64,000 nucleotides of DNA from Paramarasmius palmivorus (taxonomy: Eukaryota > Basidiomycota > Agaricomycetes > Agaricales > Marasmiaceae): NCBI GenBank assembly GCA_037176845.1, contig JAYKXP010000166.1, forward strand, positions 1 through 64,000. Reading direction: 5' to 3'. The position numbers were made by a program, and so were the translations under genes. Position 1 is the stretch's first letter; each line of letters begins with the position of its first letter. The notes under the pieces were generated by a model. It saw only the letters and a program-made list of their open reading frames with translations. It was not told the origin of the DNA and did not search any database. Of this stretch, positions 44,887 to 57,891 are shown in pieces.

Positions 44887-46500
44887 ATGGATACTCCCTC
44901 AACGACCTTCGACATCGGAAAGCTTCTGTTAGAACTTTCATTAGCCACAGGTGCCGCGGCTTCCATGTCAGCAGACAGCTCGGATTCATCGAGTGATTCC
45001 AGCTCAGAGAGTAGCAGTGAGGAGAGTAGTGGTGATTCAGAGGAAGGATGGGAGACGGGAAGCGAAGGAGATGAAGATGATGAGGACTGGGAGACTGATG
45101 AAGAGGATGAGGAGATGCTCGATAGTGCAATGTTAGCTGTTACCGGTGCAATCCTCATAACTGTTGCCTCAGACTCGGATGCGAATCAGCGAAGACAGCG
45201 TGGACCCTACAACACTTTCCCTAAGTCACACGACTGGTTCCCCTGTGCACTACAGCAGCCAGACCGTTGGTTTCGACATCAGTTCCGGTACATTTTAGTA
45301 CTTCTTCTTTCCTGACACTTTACTCATGCATATATGGTTGAATGAGCAGCATGGGAAGGGACATGTTTGATCTCCTTGTTGAGAAGTTAGCCACTGATCC
45401 CCTATTTCAACGAAAGAAACGAGGCAGGCGCCAGAGGCATGTCAAATTTCAACTTGCAACATTTTTAATTCGCTATGGCCATCGTGGTTCAAACACACTC
45501 GACGTTGCATCAAAGATGGGAATAGGTCACGGCTCTGTTCAGGTGTATTGTCGACGTGTAAGTAGGGCTATACGTCGGAAGAGGAAGTGGTATCTGGGCT
45601 GGCTGGACAAGCGAAGGAAGGAAAGGATACAGGCAGCTATTCAGCGACGATCAGGGTTTCCACGTTGTAATGGTTTGGGTGATGGATGCCAGGTGTTTAT
45701 GGTCGAGTTGCCATTCATTGGAGGTGGCTCATACATGATGAGAAAGAAGCAAATAGCAGTGAGTAGTGTACTGTTGCGAGAACTCCATAATCTCCTACTC
45801 ACGGCTGATACTGCAGACAAATGTTCATGCTACCGTCACCAATGATCATCTCTTCACATCGTATGAGATTGGTTGGCCAGGGTCTGCAACTGATATCAAG
45901 ATATTCAAGAAATCACACTTGTGGCGCAATCGTCACCGATATTTTGAGAACGGCGAGTATATACTTGTTGATAAAGGTAAAGTGTTATTCTTAGAGTCTA
46001 CACCTTATGCTTAAGTGGATTTCCTAGGCTACTGCTCTACACCATGGACCATCCGTCCATTTGATGAAGTAGAAATGCATAGCGCTACTGTCGAAAATGA
46101 CCTGACACTCAAAGCTCGCATGCGGAAGTTCAACCGAATTCTTTCAGGAGTGCGTATTGAGGTAGAACATACATTTGGCTTGTGGAAGGGCCGTTTTCCT
46201 TCACTCAAAGGTATGGGTCGACATGATAACATTGATGACATGTTTGAAGCAATAGAAGCACTTATGATTCTTCATAACATGTGTATCATTCATGGAGACC
46301 GACCTGAACACATTCCAGACCTTGACTGTGGCACAGAGGAGCATTCCGAGGAAGCAGAGCAGGTGGTGCGAGATGGGTTTGGGTTTGTGGATGTTGCAGA
46401 TAGTCCAGATGTTCCAGTACACGAGACGGATGAGTGGTTGAAGCGGGCAGGACGATTAAAACGGGAAGCTTTGTTCGACTATATTGTACCAGATGTATGA
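44887..46500 (+). CDS. PIF/Harbinger transposase (DDE_Tnp_4 type), 4 exons
   Basis: Cuts and reinserts the element by binding the terminal repeats. Exons are 44887-45287, 45347-45758, 45817-45976 and 46028-46500, all in phase, giving about 481 residues. Residues about 25-95 are Ser/Asp/Glu-rich. A helix-turn-helix-like LDVASKMGIGHGSVQVYCRR precedes the catalytic domain. The three acidic catalytic positions are visible: GLGDGCQVF, GSATDIKIF and EVEHTFGLWKGRF, with ILVDKGY formed across the last intron. The start MDTPSTTFDIGKLLLEL is the first ATG after the terminal repeat and its TATA-like block. Exon 2 may begin at 45347 or 45350 (tandem AG). No stop or frameshift was seen, so it could be active. 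Confidence 0.85.
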
Positions 46501-46525
46501 CAATCCTATCTAGCTAATCTACGAT

Positions 46526-47999
46526 CTACGCAACAGAATCCATGCTTTTAACAAGCTGTGCAAGCCGAGCATTTATAGCTTCTCTTGCTTCGTCATTCAA
46601 ATGTGGGCTATTGAGAAGGTTCTCCAAACGCTTCATCTCTTTTAGATAGCCCTTACGATTGATTTCCCCTGCCCGTGCACTAAAAAACCCCGACATCGTG
46701 TTGACCATAGCCGAGACACCTTCGATGTTATTCGCAGATGATGACTGTTGAACCTTGCTTGGCTTTTTTGGTGTATGCTTGGGCTCTGAGACGGTTTGTG
46801 ATGCTGGTTTGATGGCTTTTACTTCCTCGATATCCGTGTCCTCATTCTCTGTGAGGTTATTCTGTGCGGAATGATAGTCATGGTGACGATCAACTCGCAC
46901 TGAGTCTGAGTACCTAAAAATAATATTAGCTATTACCAGGAGCAATGATTAATGGTATGGAACATACCTATCGTGGAACAGGGTGTACCAGCCCTTCTCG
47001 TGCCACTTGTGGACAAGGGCAGCCGAGAGAGTTCCGATGTCAACTCCTGATGACTTCGCAGCAGCAAGCTTGCGGCTGTACGCGGCTACAGCTTCTTCAT
47101 CATTGTCCATATCGAAATCACCATCCCCTCCGCCCCCGGTAAAATCCTCCAAGGCTTTAATGGCAGTATATGTCTTGAAGGCGCGCCCAAAAAGGGATTT
47201 GACAGCTTCCCATGACCGCGTCTGTGAAAGCTTGCATTCCTGAACAACCTGAAAGGGATGATCAGCAGATTTAGCATGATTAGACATATGTACGTACTTT
47301 GCTGAAAATGTACTTCCCGCCGTTTCTATCCTTGACATAGTCAAAGTTACGTGTATTGCCGGGACCAAGTAGAAACACATATACAGTAGCCTGATCCGCA
47401 TCTGACCAGTGCTTCGACCCCAGATTCTCGTACAGGGGATCTGTAGCCTCAAGCTCGGCTGACACCTTGGCCTCTGCCTCGAGTTTCTTTTGCTCTGCCT
47501 TGGCTGCCTTCTCTGTATCTGTGTCCTTCAAAGCCTTCTTACGGCCCTTTCCTCCCTTATTACCACTTCCCTTACCATTTCCCGTCTCCTCAACTAACTT
47601 CAGTGGCTGAATGCTTGGGTTTCGACGTTTTCCGGGAGGCTGATGGGCTTTTTCCGGAGAAGCTGATGGAAGACGCTTCTGTCCAGAGTTCGGGGGGGTC
47701 TTCTCACGATTGACTGGTTCCTCGGCAGCGCTCTTGACGGGGGATTGTTGGGCTGGAGAGATGGTGTATAGAGCGTGTTCCGGGTACAATGGGAGTGGAG
47801 TCTGAATAGACTGGAGAGCATGAGGCTGACTTGGACTTGGGTGGTTATATGAATGACTGATCCGAAATCTGCTTGTACCGGGTGTGCTAGTGGGTTGCCG
47901 TAGACCTTCGCGTGCACCATCGATCTGCTGCGTGTTGGAATGAGGAATGGGGCTTAGGGGTTGTAATGCAATAGCGCGCTGTAAGTTGATCATTAGCAA
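46526..47999 (-). CDS. PIF/Harbinger second protein (Myb/SANT-like)
   Basis: Convergent with the transposase, their stops about 25 bases apart. Minus-strand exons are 47999-47298, 47248-46968 and 46913-46526, with introns 47249-47297 and 46914-46967. The N-terminal half is Pro/Ser-rich and basic. SKHWSDADQATVYVFLLGPG to LFGRAFKTYTAIKALEDFTG looks like the DNA-binding Myb/SANT-type module of such accessory proteins. The C-terminus (ARLAQLVKSMDSVA) is helical. In this superfamily the partner helps the transposase reach DNA and the nucleus. The true start may be an upstream exon at 48084 (MSGSMTPSQDELIAMEAL) joined by an intron with a GTCCGT donor and a TTACAG acceptor near 47981. Confidence 0.75.
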
Positions 48000-48182
48000 A
48001 TTTTCAGAATTGCAAGTGCTGGAGACGGACTAAAGCTTCCATCGCAATTAATTCATCCTGACTGGGTGTCATTGACCCAGACATTGGTACTGGCAATAGT
48101 GGACAAACTCCAAGGCAAGAGATTTAAGGATTAGGAGGGTCAAATTTTTTCGAGTGCAGTCGCGCGACGCCTTGGGCGGGGA

Positions 48183-48275
48183 GCTTACAAATAAATACTA
48201 TATAAGGGAATTCCTGCCATCAGAAACCCTCACGACCAACCAACCAACCAACCGGCTGAATTTTTGGGCACGCCT
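48183..48275 (-). repeat. PIF/Harbinger right terminal inverted repeat
   Basis: Reverse complement of the left terminal repeat, with four or five substitutions. It ends GGGCACGCCT and is followed by CCA. Confidence 0.8.
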
Positions 48276-48278
48276 CCA

Positions 48279-49626
48279 AGGACTACAACACATCTGGAGT
48301 GTCCAGAAGTATAAAGGTTTGAGTAAACTTCCAGTTGATCTGGAAACAGCTTACAAAGGAGGATATATGTGGAGAAGAGAAGTGATGGAACAAGACTTCA
48401 ACAACTAGCGTCTATTGACAACACTCACCGTGACCCTAACCCCATATTTGGCAGTAACAAATAAACTTGAACCCTTTAACAACAACCTCCCAACACTTAG
48501 ACCAAATAGGACTCACTAGCCAAAATATGCAATAAAAAAACATCATTTGCAGAATTTCAAAGTAGATGGATGGTTGGATACCTCTGCAAGTAGCGCAACT
48601 CCTTTGGTCCTTCTGTAGATTTAGGCCCACATATGCCTCAAGAAGACCATGTCCAACCTCAAGGTTCACAACATATACCCCTTCAACTCCCTTCAGCACC
48701 CTAGGTCACTCTCTCTACCTTAGGACACTGTAGGAAGATGATTCCCAACCCCATGTCACCCTGTCTTGGCTTTCAATTTTGGACTCACAGTTCAAAGGTC
48801 ATCTACACACAACCCAGTTGTTGGGAAGGAGAGCATGAATAGTTTGAATAAAAAGCCATCAGCAAGACAGAGCACTCAGGGGACATCTTTTGTGTTGAAC
48901 ACATGACTGTGTATCAGTATGCATGCTATGCACAACACTTGTGTCTGTGGTCAATCCTAGATGAAAAGAGAGTTTACCATACTATCTCATGGAATGGGCA
49001 GAAGTACTGATATCTAACCAACTTACTCATACACATTCTCACTTATGTAGTATAGATTATCTAGTATAGAGTAAGTAACAGTATATAAGGCTTACCTGTA
49101 ACAGTTTATAGCCTTAGTTCAATCTCATATGATTAACTCCCCTGCCTAACAAGCATCTCAAGTTCTATGCAAGTATAACTCTCAAAGCCCCAACAATGTG
49201 AGTTGAGACACATATTAGCCACTGTGCACTGTCCCGGTTCTCGCTGCTCTTTCAGTATTTTGATAATGGTGAACTGATGTTGTCTTTGAACAGGCTTGTT
49301 TGCTTGTTGATTCTTCTCAAATCATCAACATATGCCCCAAATCAAGACAGCTGGAATTGCACCCAGAGCCTTGCAATTGGGCCTCATTTTTACGTTCGCT
49401 GACAGTACATACCCTTGAGCAGCAGTAGCCATTGTCTGCCTTCATACACGTGGATTCTGACTCACTGGCAACCTATCTGCATGGTGAGTCACAGCACAGA
49501 GATAGTTGCAACTATCCCAGCTAATCACCAGATTTTCATCTGGGTTTCTATCTCTGGCAGTATTTTGTTCAAAGTACACATGTTTCATGGAACATATGGA
49601 CCAGTGCCTTGCATTGACAATGTTTA
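48279..49626. other. No gene recognised
   Basis: The first roughly 130 bases continue the broken sequence interrupted by the PIF/Harbinger element. The rest has only short frames. Confidence 0.4.
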
Positions 49627-50048
49627 TGTTAGAATCTATATCAAAGTATTACCAGTTATAACTGATCAATAACAATGACTAGAACTCAATGCAATTGACT
49701 GTGATCACCCAAAAGTGTTGATAATAGTAACTTTTGTATTGAAAATGTGTTCCAAGTGTCAACTCTCTGTGACATGTAAGTAATTACTGTTTGTTTGTAC
49801 CTATTGTGACGCGGATCGCTCGAGGCGTTAAAACACCGTTCACTAATGCGAAAATACGCGTTTTACATACTCCTACATGCCCATACGCCATAGGTAGGTT
49901 CAATAAGTAAAGTAAGAGATAAATAAACATGAATGCAAGTGTATGTGCAGTAGAACAAGCATAATTAGAGTGCCAAAGTAGACTTTGTATATTTTGTTGG
50001 ACTTAGTGTTGAAGAAGTGTTTCATCAACTTCATCACTTCATTCAACA
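49627..50048 (-). mobile_element. Copia-1 solo LTR with GTTTA duplication
   Basis: 422 bp, reverse orientation (TGTTAGAATC...CATTCAACA), flanked by GTTTA at 49622-49626 and 50049-50053. It is nearly identical to the intact element's LTRs and keeps the CG-rich block. Confidence 0.9.
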
Positions 50049-52407
50049 GTTTACAATCTGATATCCACCTCTAATTGATACACATCCAATCCGAGTGAAG
50101 GGCAGTTTCAACAGATGAGGAGTAGCTATCTGTTGAACTACAGTCTCATACTGTAGAAGCTATAGACAAACAAATGTACATAGATTACATTGTGTCTGCA
50201 TAGTCTAGTGAACTTAATCAATTACCACCATCTTCACCTCATCTGTTTCACCTTCTGGCACTGGACTGTCACAAGTTCCAACACTATCTTCAACAAGCAT
50301 TTTCTTGATGAATATTTTCCTGTGTGTACATGATTGAATTTTGGTCATAGCTGACTATGTGTGGAAGTCTGTGAATGTATGTGAGTGAATGTGCAACCTC
50401 ATGGTTGTGCACCTGCCAAGAGCTCTTATGTAAAGGGCTACACAAACACTGTTCTCTTACCACCACCCATAATGCCTACTGCTGCAAATTACTTTACCCC
50501 CTTGCCTGTCCAGCACACATTTCAGAGAAGCAAAAAGAGACCAAAATTGTTTGTTTGAGTTTGTTTTTACACCTTTATCTACTAATCAATTATACGGGAG
50601 TCTTCAGACCCTCAATTTTGAATCAGTAAGCCTTAAATCCTTTGATCTATTGACTGTAACCTATTGACTATATGCCAAGGGGCTGGGCCCAAGATGCAAA
50701 ATGATGATATTGATAAGATGATGCTGATGCTTGGAATGAAGAGTAAGTGCCTTTCAGTTTGAGCATAATCTAATCCCATTCATCATGAAGGTCAGTTCAT
50801 GTCCACATATAGTGCCTAGTTGCTCTACTTTGGATCAGGAAGTAATATCCAGATTTGTACATTGTAGTTGAGCTTAGCCCTCTGTGTTCACCTATGCATA
50901 TTCAATCATTCATCTATACACCCTGTTTACTTGTATTCACCCATGTTGTCCATGTACTAGTGTATTCCTTTGACACTTACTGTTTCTGAGTCAAGGACAG
51001 AAAAGAAAGAAAGTTCTTGTCATCTTGGCCAATTGTGTGCAACTTCAAACACCTCTGTCCAATCACAAAACCCTTTTCTACAACCTTCCTGGCCAGCTGG
51101 TCTGCATGAAGCATTTCTGTGGAAACACCTCAACAAATTCTGTATTTGCTTGATTATTCTGGCATATGCAGACCACCAACAGCTGGCTCAGTATTCTACA
51201 TAAAAAATTTTGAGCATTCTGACTGGCAAAATCCTGTGTAACCCTAATAATGGTTACAAGTTACAATTCATTTCTGCAGGGTACATCACATCCCCTCTTA
51301 AGCTGTTACCACCACCATTGTTGATGAGGAGCAATAGATGAGTTATACATACATACAGGGGAGATACCGAGAGCAGGAGAAAGAGGGAGCAAATGGGAAT
51401 ACCAAAGTCAAGGTGCATGGACTAATCTTTCAATTTTTGCTATTTGTCTAAATGCTATCCCCACTGTTATAGCATCCATCCAGTACCAATAACCCACTGG
51501 CATTTACAATCTCAATCTCACCTCTAACTCAATGCAACCAATTACAAATGACTACAAATGACTGCAAACAACCACAGATGTCCATCAACAACAGCCACAT
51601 CTCCCCCTCTCTAGCATCAATGCTCAGAGACCCCAGAATACTTATTCTGGGGGTCTTTGAGTGGCAGGTTTTGACTTCTGATGCTTCTTCTTCACCATCT
51701 CCACCATACTACCACACCTGCCTTCTACCACAACCAACCAGCCATGTGTGCATCAGACACCCCAAGTATCAGTACAGGGTGTTCTGGTGCATGGAGCTCA
51801 GAATATAACATCAGCTATGCTTGCCAATGCCTTCCTTTTTCTTGCTGCCATCTTCTTCACCATCTTCCCCTTCCTCCACCCAACACCCACCAGCCCACAC
51901 TTAGCCTCTGGATATACAGAGGATGTCAACTTCATCATCCTCCCATTCCAGAGGCTATTAGATTGCCTCTGGTGTGTGTTAGATAGGTGGGAATGAGCAT
52001 GTGAGTGCCATCAGTCAAAGAAAGCCACAGCATGACCCATAATGAAACAATCCTAACCATGTCAATTGAAAGGTTGAACTCTTGTGTGTCACATTGGTAT
52101 CAGATTGACTGATATTGGTCCATCGTTGCCCCTTTCCTTATCTACTTCAGTTATTACTCACTCTGTTGGTCAAAACTTCTGATGCATGTGTTTTCCTATT
52201 AAGTACTTCTTGCCTTACCATTTTCTATCACTCACCCATGACACCTACACTTTCACCTCTGACTCCAGTTGTTGATCCTGACACTCTTGACTTGAACCTA
52301 CCTACATCATGATTGCATACAGCCTCACTGGTCCAGGGAAAAGCAGAAATTGCACTGAGGCTCCCGCAGATTCAACTGTATGCTGGCATTGTCATTGAGA
52401 CTGCAAA
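50049..52407. other. No gene recognised
   Basis: Short Ser/Pro/Leu-rich frames near 51550-51990 look like compositionally biased noncoding DNA. No known domain or repeat family copy was seen. Confidence 0.35.
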
Positions 52408-52855
52408 CTAGACCCTTGCTGTATCCAGCATCAGTGATTTCTAATCAGTTTCTCCCTCTGCCATCAGTCCCAAGTGATGCCTGAGCCAGTATAAATCTCC
52501 AAGGTGTATGAAGGGGTAAAATAACTTGAAAGTATCCCTTTGGTGCATCCAGTAGATAATCTAGGTGTAGTCCGTAGTGATTTCACTTAGGGACCTTCTC
52601 CCTACAGTTTTCAAAAGGTAATTGTACTTAGACAACTACTGGTAGAAGTACTAGCAGTGGCCAGATACCCATGTGGGGTGTACCATGTACCAATATCCAC
52701 TAATATAACCACCCAAACCACCTTCCGTCCAATGACTAGCTATTCAGGGCTCATACTAGTCCTTCTATAACCATTATAGGTTTATGCAACAATGATAAAG
52801 TGCAAAACTAGTGTATTTGTGTTTGAAAATGAAGTGATTAAAGTCAGGCATATCA
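52408..52855 (+). repeat. Interspersed repeat R2, copy c
   Basis: About 450 bases matching 8084-8534 along the full length, from TAGACCCTTGC to GGCATATCA. It is joined directly to an R1 fragment. Confidence 0.7.
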
Positions 52856-53043
52856 ATGCATAGCTAGTATTCATCACACAGTGCATGCCTATCTTATTCC
52901 TCATCATATATGCACTACTAGGTTCCTAGCAGTGATACTAAGTTATATAATACTTAGTAGGATGTTCTAGTGCAATTCAGAACACAACAATTAGTGTCAA
53001 AATGACTGTTTTTCAGTGATTTGGTTCTAGTACCCTCACATCA
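52856..53043 (+). repeat. Interspersed repeat R1, fragment D
   Basis: The last roughly 190 bases of R1 (GTGCATGCCTATCTTATTCC, then ATGACTGTTTTTCAG), ending CCCTCACATCA. It shows the full TG...CA-type right end. Confidence 0.7.
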
Positions 53044-53950
53044 GACAGTAGAATGGAAGACAACTTCACAGGCAGAACATCTTCATGTGTCTGCAGCTGT
53101 TGCTGATGAATGTGAGTCAAGTGACATTGTGATTGTGATGAGGTGGCCACATCCTACATCCAGATTGATATTCATTTGTGACTTCCTCAATAGTATCATC
53201 AAACTAAAAGAGAAAAATAAGATACACAATAGTGTTAGATAATTAAAGAATCACACTATTGAAGGTTGAACAACATCCTGTACCATATTAATTGCATCCT
53301 CCTCTATCTCTCATACATTGCAACATTTCTGGAGCTTTGGTGCTTTGGATTTCTATGGCAGCTTTACAACTGGTCCTAGTGCTTGTAGAGGAATATTATT
53401 AAAGCTGTTGCATTTCTTCCTATGATTGTGTAGGCCAGCAGAATTCTTGAATGACTGGCCACAGAGAATACATAGTTAGGCCATAAAAAGAGATAGTATA
53501 GCAATAGAGAAAGCAGTGTGAGCTTTCATGTACATGGCAGCTGCATAACACCTGCAGAGACTCAGAATGATTTTAATGTGACAAGTTGTGGCAGTGACAT
53601 GTTACATTGTATCCCTTGAACAGCAAAGCCAAATTACTCTTTGTCATCCTCTTCACAAGCATCATCCCAGAGCCAATGCTCAGATCAACAGTCACAGTTA
53701 TACAGTCAGTCCACTGGCAAATATCATTCTCTGACCTCAAGACAGTCTTGCCAACAAAATAGACAAGAATCAGAAGATTATGCTCCAGAACCTCAATCGC
53801 CAAGTCCAAGCTCAGCCAAGTATACTCTAGGAACAGTTGAGTTTTGATGATTTGTGTGGAATATAGGCTATCACAATATCTCCAAGTATGTATCTTTTTC
53901 TCTCCATTCTGTAAATTCACTAAAACTCCATACTCAGAGGCTCACCTGCT
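53044..53950. other. No gene recognised
   Basis: A Ser/Gln-rich plus-strand frame (53641-53847) may be an exon remnant of the gene fragment that follows. The rest is noncoding. Confidence 0.3.
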
Positions 53951-54928
53951 GCTTTGTACTGCACCAAGAGTCACTGGATACAGCAAGCAATACCATGCTT
54001 CATTGACCTCCATACAGTCTTTATAGTTGGACTAACAGATATAGAATGGTATACAGAGTCTAGTAGAACAGAGAAAGCAAAGATCATATTAAAACTGTGT
54101 ACACATACTGGTCCTTTCTTTACTTGTACTAATATGTCTTCTAGCAAACCAAAATTCCATGACATAGCTCTCGAAACCTTTTGCTTTATCTTGATTCACA
54201 TTGAAATGCTTTCAGTCCACTTAAATTACTTTAAGAAGAAGCATACCTATGATAAACATGGTATGTGCAGGTCTTATATATTTATGTGTTCTATACAGAT
54301 TGAACAGAGTGCAAATCAAGCTTGTTCCTTGGATTTTAACAAACTATCAGAAGATATCTGGAAATTTCTTGCCAAGATTACAGTGGAATGGGTTTCATCT
54401 CCTGTTGATGGATCACTGCTCAGGAAATAATGGGGCTTTCATTATTTATATTTTGGATTGTTGTTGGTTCCTTGTAAGTATTATGAGGAGTAGGAACAAG
54501 ATTGAGACAGATACATTGTATTTTTCACTCTTATGTGTAAGTTCCTGAGATCACTTAGTGTGCTGTTCAATATTGTCAACAACAAGAAGAAAGTGGCACA
54601 CAAAAGCTGGTTCTTGGGTCTCTATGACATGTCACTAATCAAGGCAGATAATTTATAGGCTGGTTTGATGCAGGGTTATCTTGTGTTGTGGGTGAGTTAC
54701 CTACATCAACTTATTATGACATCAACACATTTCAAGGTTTGGCAATATACATTCATTGGCCTGAGCACTGCCCTGGCCAATCAGAAGAAGCAGTCAAAGA
54801 AGGGTAATGTACAGAGGCATGGAATGAGCCTGAGGAACATTATCCCTCAATCAATTGCATACACCTTGTGTCTGATACAGATTCTCAACTCTCAAGCTGT
54901 GATGTTATTCATTCCAATGTTCTTATGA
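53951..54928 (+). pseudogene. Gene remnant, perhaps related to the 54-2357 family
   Basis: Coding-like blocks in changing frames: IKADNL near 54640, then QKKQSKKGNVQRHGMSLRN and PQSIAYTLCLIQ near 54780-54890. The K-rich, GM, SIAY order resembles the C-terminal half of the DUF6698-like family as I remember it. Stops and shifts occur throughout. Confidence in the family is low. Confidence 0.3.
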
Positions 54929-54929
54929 T

Positions 54930-56270
54930 GAGATGATAATCTGAAGCATACCTAGACAGAGTGTAGTCAATACAAAGCTAGATACAGTAACTGTAAGCAT
55001 AATCATCAAGAGAATGTAAATAGAAGCAACATACCTCAGTTGGGTAATAACAAATCCAGACTTAGGTAAGTACAAATATATATAAAGGAATGACATGCTC
55101 AAGAGAAAAGGAAAAGCAGTCTGTGTACCATAAATCTGAAATATCCAAACACTCCCTTAGCAAGTACCCACAACTTCAAGACCTAACATACCAACCAAGC
55201 GACTAAAGGTAGGCCCAGGGAAGCTCCTGGTTAAGATATCAGCTTGATTGTCTCTGGAAGGAACATTCACTGTGACAATCTCCTAAACATCTATGACAGC
55301 TTCATGAATCCAATGATATGACACCTTGACATACTTGGAGTTCATGTTTGCAATAGCAGACTGAGCATTAACATGGAAAGGTGTTGGATCCTTGGGAGGA
55401 AAGCCAATCTGTTCTATAAGTTGGCAGAACAAGATGACTTCATAACCACAAAGATAAGCAGCATAGCACTCAGCTTCACTAGCTAAGGCAATTGCAGTTT
55501 GCTTTCTGGATCTCCAAGAAAAGCAACTACAACCCAGGAAAAGAGCATATCTGGAGATTGACCACCCATAATTAGGATGGCCAGCAAAATCAGAATCTGA
55601 CCATGCAGTAACATCAGTACTACCAAGAGTGAGAGACAGCTTTCTAGTGTTCTTAAAGTACTGAATAATCTGCTTCACAGCAGTCTAGTGTGCATCACCA
55701 GGGTTCTGCATGAAATGAGGTGCACACTGACAAGCATGAGAGATATCCAGCCAAGTCATGACAGCAGCATGCATTAAAGCACCCACAGCAGACTAATAGG
55801 GGATGTTGGCCATTGAAGTGCTCTCTGGAGTAGAGGGGCACTATGCCTTGGAAAGTTATGTACCATGTGCAATAGGAGTGGAAGAAGAGCTGACTCCATT
55901 TCAAAGCATTCAACAATTAAGTCAATATCCAGAGACTGATTGAAAGAGATGGTACAAGCTGCCTAAGCTACAGGAGCATAAGTGCCCCAGAAATCCACAC
56001 CAGGCTTCTGAGTAAACCCTTGTGCAACCAGACAAGTATAGTGCTCAACAATATGACCTTGCACATCTGTCTTGGGATTAAAGACCTATTTGATGACAGT
56101 GGGCTTTCTATTCTCAGAACAGGGCATGAGCTTGAAAGGGATGACTTCCCATAAGGATTATGTGCCAGAATTTTGGCACATAAGCTCATCTGAAGGGTTT
56201 GCTGAGCTTGACGAGGGTCCCATCGGATTTCACAAAACTGAATCAAAAATCTCAAGCTTGTTCTAAACGG
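54930..56270 (-). pseudogene. Copia-3 reverse transcriptase/RNase H remnant
   Basis: A different Copia lineage from Copia-1 and Copia-2. On the minus strand, from about 56130: VFNPKTDVQGHIVEHYTCLV, then AQGFTQKPGVDFWGTYAPVA (reverse transcriptase), a gap, then MKQIIQYFKNTRKLSLTLGS, WSDSDFAGHPNYGWS and ASEAECYAAYLCGYE (RNase H, 55678-55283). The last part is VPSRDNQADILTRSFPGPTF, and the ending lies near 55160. A purine tract AAGGGAG then TGTTTGGATATTTC at about 55155 could be the polypurine tract and start of its 3' LTR, running to about 54926. Several stops and frameshifts; the central reverse transcriptase is lost. Confidence 0.75.
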
Positions 56271-56930
56271 TTTGATCTAGAGAGGCCTCGTGACCCCATT
56301 CTAAACATTTCTACACACCATTTTCTAGTTCATTTGAAATTTCTTTCCATATCTGGCACTTGCCCGGCCCTTTGGGTGTATCACTCTGGACACCTTTCTC
56401 ACCTTCTCTAAGTTGCCCCCAGGACATTTCGTGCCGCCTCCAGGTTTAGGGCCTCTTTGACCTGCCAGTGGACCGGTAAGTAATTGTCCTTGCATGATAA
56501 GTGAGTTAGATACTCACATACAACAGCTCCCCCCAACAACACCATATCAGCAGCAAAACTTTGTTGACCAACGTCAACCCATGTACACCCTACACCCTAA
56601 CCAGAACCAGCACCAGACTCACCATCTACCTCCTCCTCTTCCTCTGCAGCCTTCATTCCATGTTCCAGATACTTTTGGGGACCTTGTGTATAGTGAGCCC
56701 TCTCCTCAGATACCACTCGTATTTCGCCCCATTCCTGAGGATAATGACGACAATGATGTTCCCGAAAATTCATTTGATAAGCCCCCTTACAAAAAGTGAC
56801 AAGCAGATAGCAAAACTGAGTCAAAACCTGTCAAAAAGAAAAACCAACACCAGACCAGAACCAACACCAGTTCCCAAAAAGTCCACCACCAAAGTCATCA
56901 CCAAAAAAGACCCAACATTTTCAGACTGAG
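56271..56930 (+). other. Insertion with a proline-rich exon-like stretch
   Basis: Between two Copia-3 pieces lies plus-strand sequence with an intron-like GTAAGT...CAACAG (about 56475-56531). An open stretch LPPTTPYQQQNFVDQRQPMY...PENSFDKPPYKK follows, Pro/Gln-rich and acidic. It may be part of an unidentified inserted gene. No domain recognised. Confidence 0.3.
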
Positions 56931-57120
56931 AGAGGTGACATATGAGGTCACCACCATCCTTTAACATGAAACAAAAGGACTTGCTATTACCAAAGACAGT
57001 ATAGCATCCATCCTCATCCATGCAAGCAACAGAAATCAGTGAAAGTAAACTGTCTGCTACATGAGCAGTATGCTTCAGCTTCACCTTTGATCTGCATCTA
57101 TTGAACTTGGTGGGAGTACA
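56931..57120 (-). pseudogene. Copia-3 protease-region fragment
   Basis: LKHTAHVADSLLSLISVACM then GCYTVFGNSKSFCFMLKDGG on the minus strand has the form of the C-terminal half of Copia proteases (L-VP-L--NLLSV--L---GY-V-F). It is in line with the Copia-3 remnant at 54930-56270. Confidence 0.55.
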
Positions 57121-57886
57121 AGCTTCACCTCAACCTAAGATGAATAACTTCCCCTTCCCAACTCCAGTGATAACTTCAGCAACTGTTACCATCTAAGATC
57201 CTCCACCTTCCAGTGGTGCTCCAGACCTCTTTTATACCTTCAGCATGGATCCTAATAGTATTATTCTGTTAACCTGCTGAAATCATGGCATTCTCTGGTC
57301 TTTTTCAACCAACTCATGTTTAAGAACCTATCTCCACTTTTACCACAAAACAACCTTTGTTGGAAATTTCATTTCATGTTTATAAGACAATGAATGAGAG
57401 TAATAAGCAACTTATCAGCCTTGATAAGAAGCTAGCAGGATAAGTCCACTCCTATAAGACTATTATCAGGTGGACCCAGCAATTATCAGATCATTATTGA
57501 GAAGCAAAATTTTTGCCTCCTCACCTCTCTCAATACTCTGCCATTCATCCACAATAGCTTGCAGACAGGCAACAGTAACATGGTGTACATATGCAGGTGA
57601 CTGGAAGATAATATCCAAGTGCATGAATCAACTCATCTGATACAATCTTCTATTTATTTCAGACCAAGAAATTTCCAGGAATCATGGGGTAGATTTCCTT
57701 TCAATTACTGTACATAGTGGTTCATGTAAGGAACCAAATACTTTATGAATTGCTGAAGCTTGGCTTAAAGTGCTCCATCTCAGCTACATGCCAGCTCTCC
57801 ACCCCCTTCCTTCACCTCAGCATTGTCTTCTATGTGATTGTTTCTTGCCAACTTTACTGCAAGATCATAGCACATTAACCATGGTT
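57121..57886. other. No gene recognised
   Basis: No open frame or repeat of note. The 5-bp target of Copia-1 (AGGTG) is at its right end. Confidence 0.4.
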
Positions 57887-57891
57887 AGGTG

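Larger units (their letters stand above)
44707..48275. mobile_element. PIF/Harbinger DNA transposon, apparently complete
   Basis: 3,569 bp with inverted repeats of about 92 bases (44707-44798 and 48183-48275) that begin AGGCGTGCCCAAAAAT and contain (GGTT)n and a TTATATAGTATTTATTT TATA-like block. The 3-bp direct repeat CCA flanks it (44704-44706 and 48276-48278); three bases is the usual PIF/Harbinger duplication length, although TWA is the common sequence. It carries two convergent genes, a DDE transposase (+) and a second protein (-), the standard pair for this superfamily. Both read open after splicing. Confidence 0.85.

Noticed and set aside
44877..45158. Minus-strand Ser-rich frame opposite transposase exon 1
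   Set aside because: Shadow of the acidic Ser/Asp/Glu tract on the sense strand.
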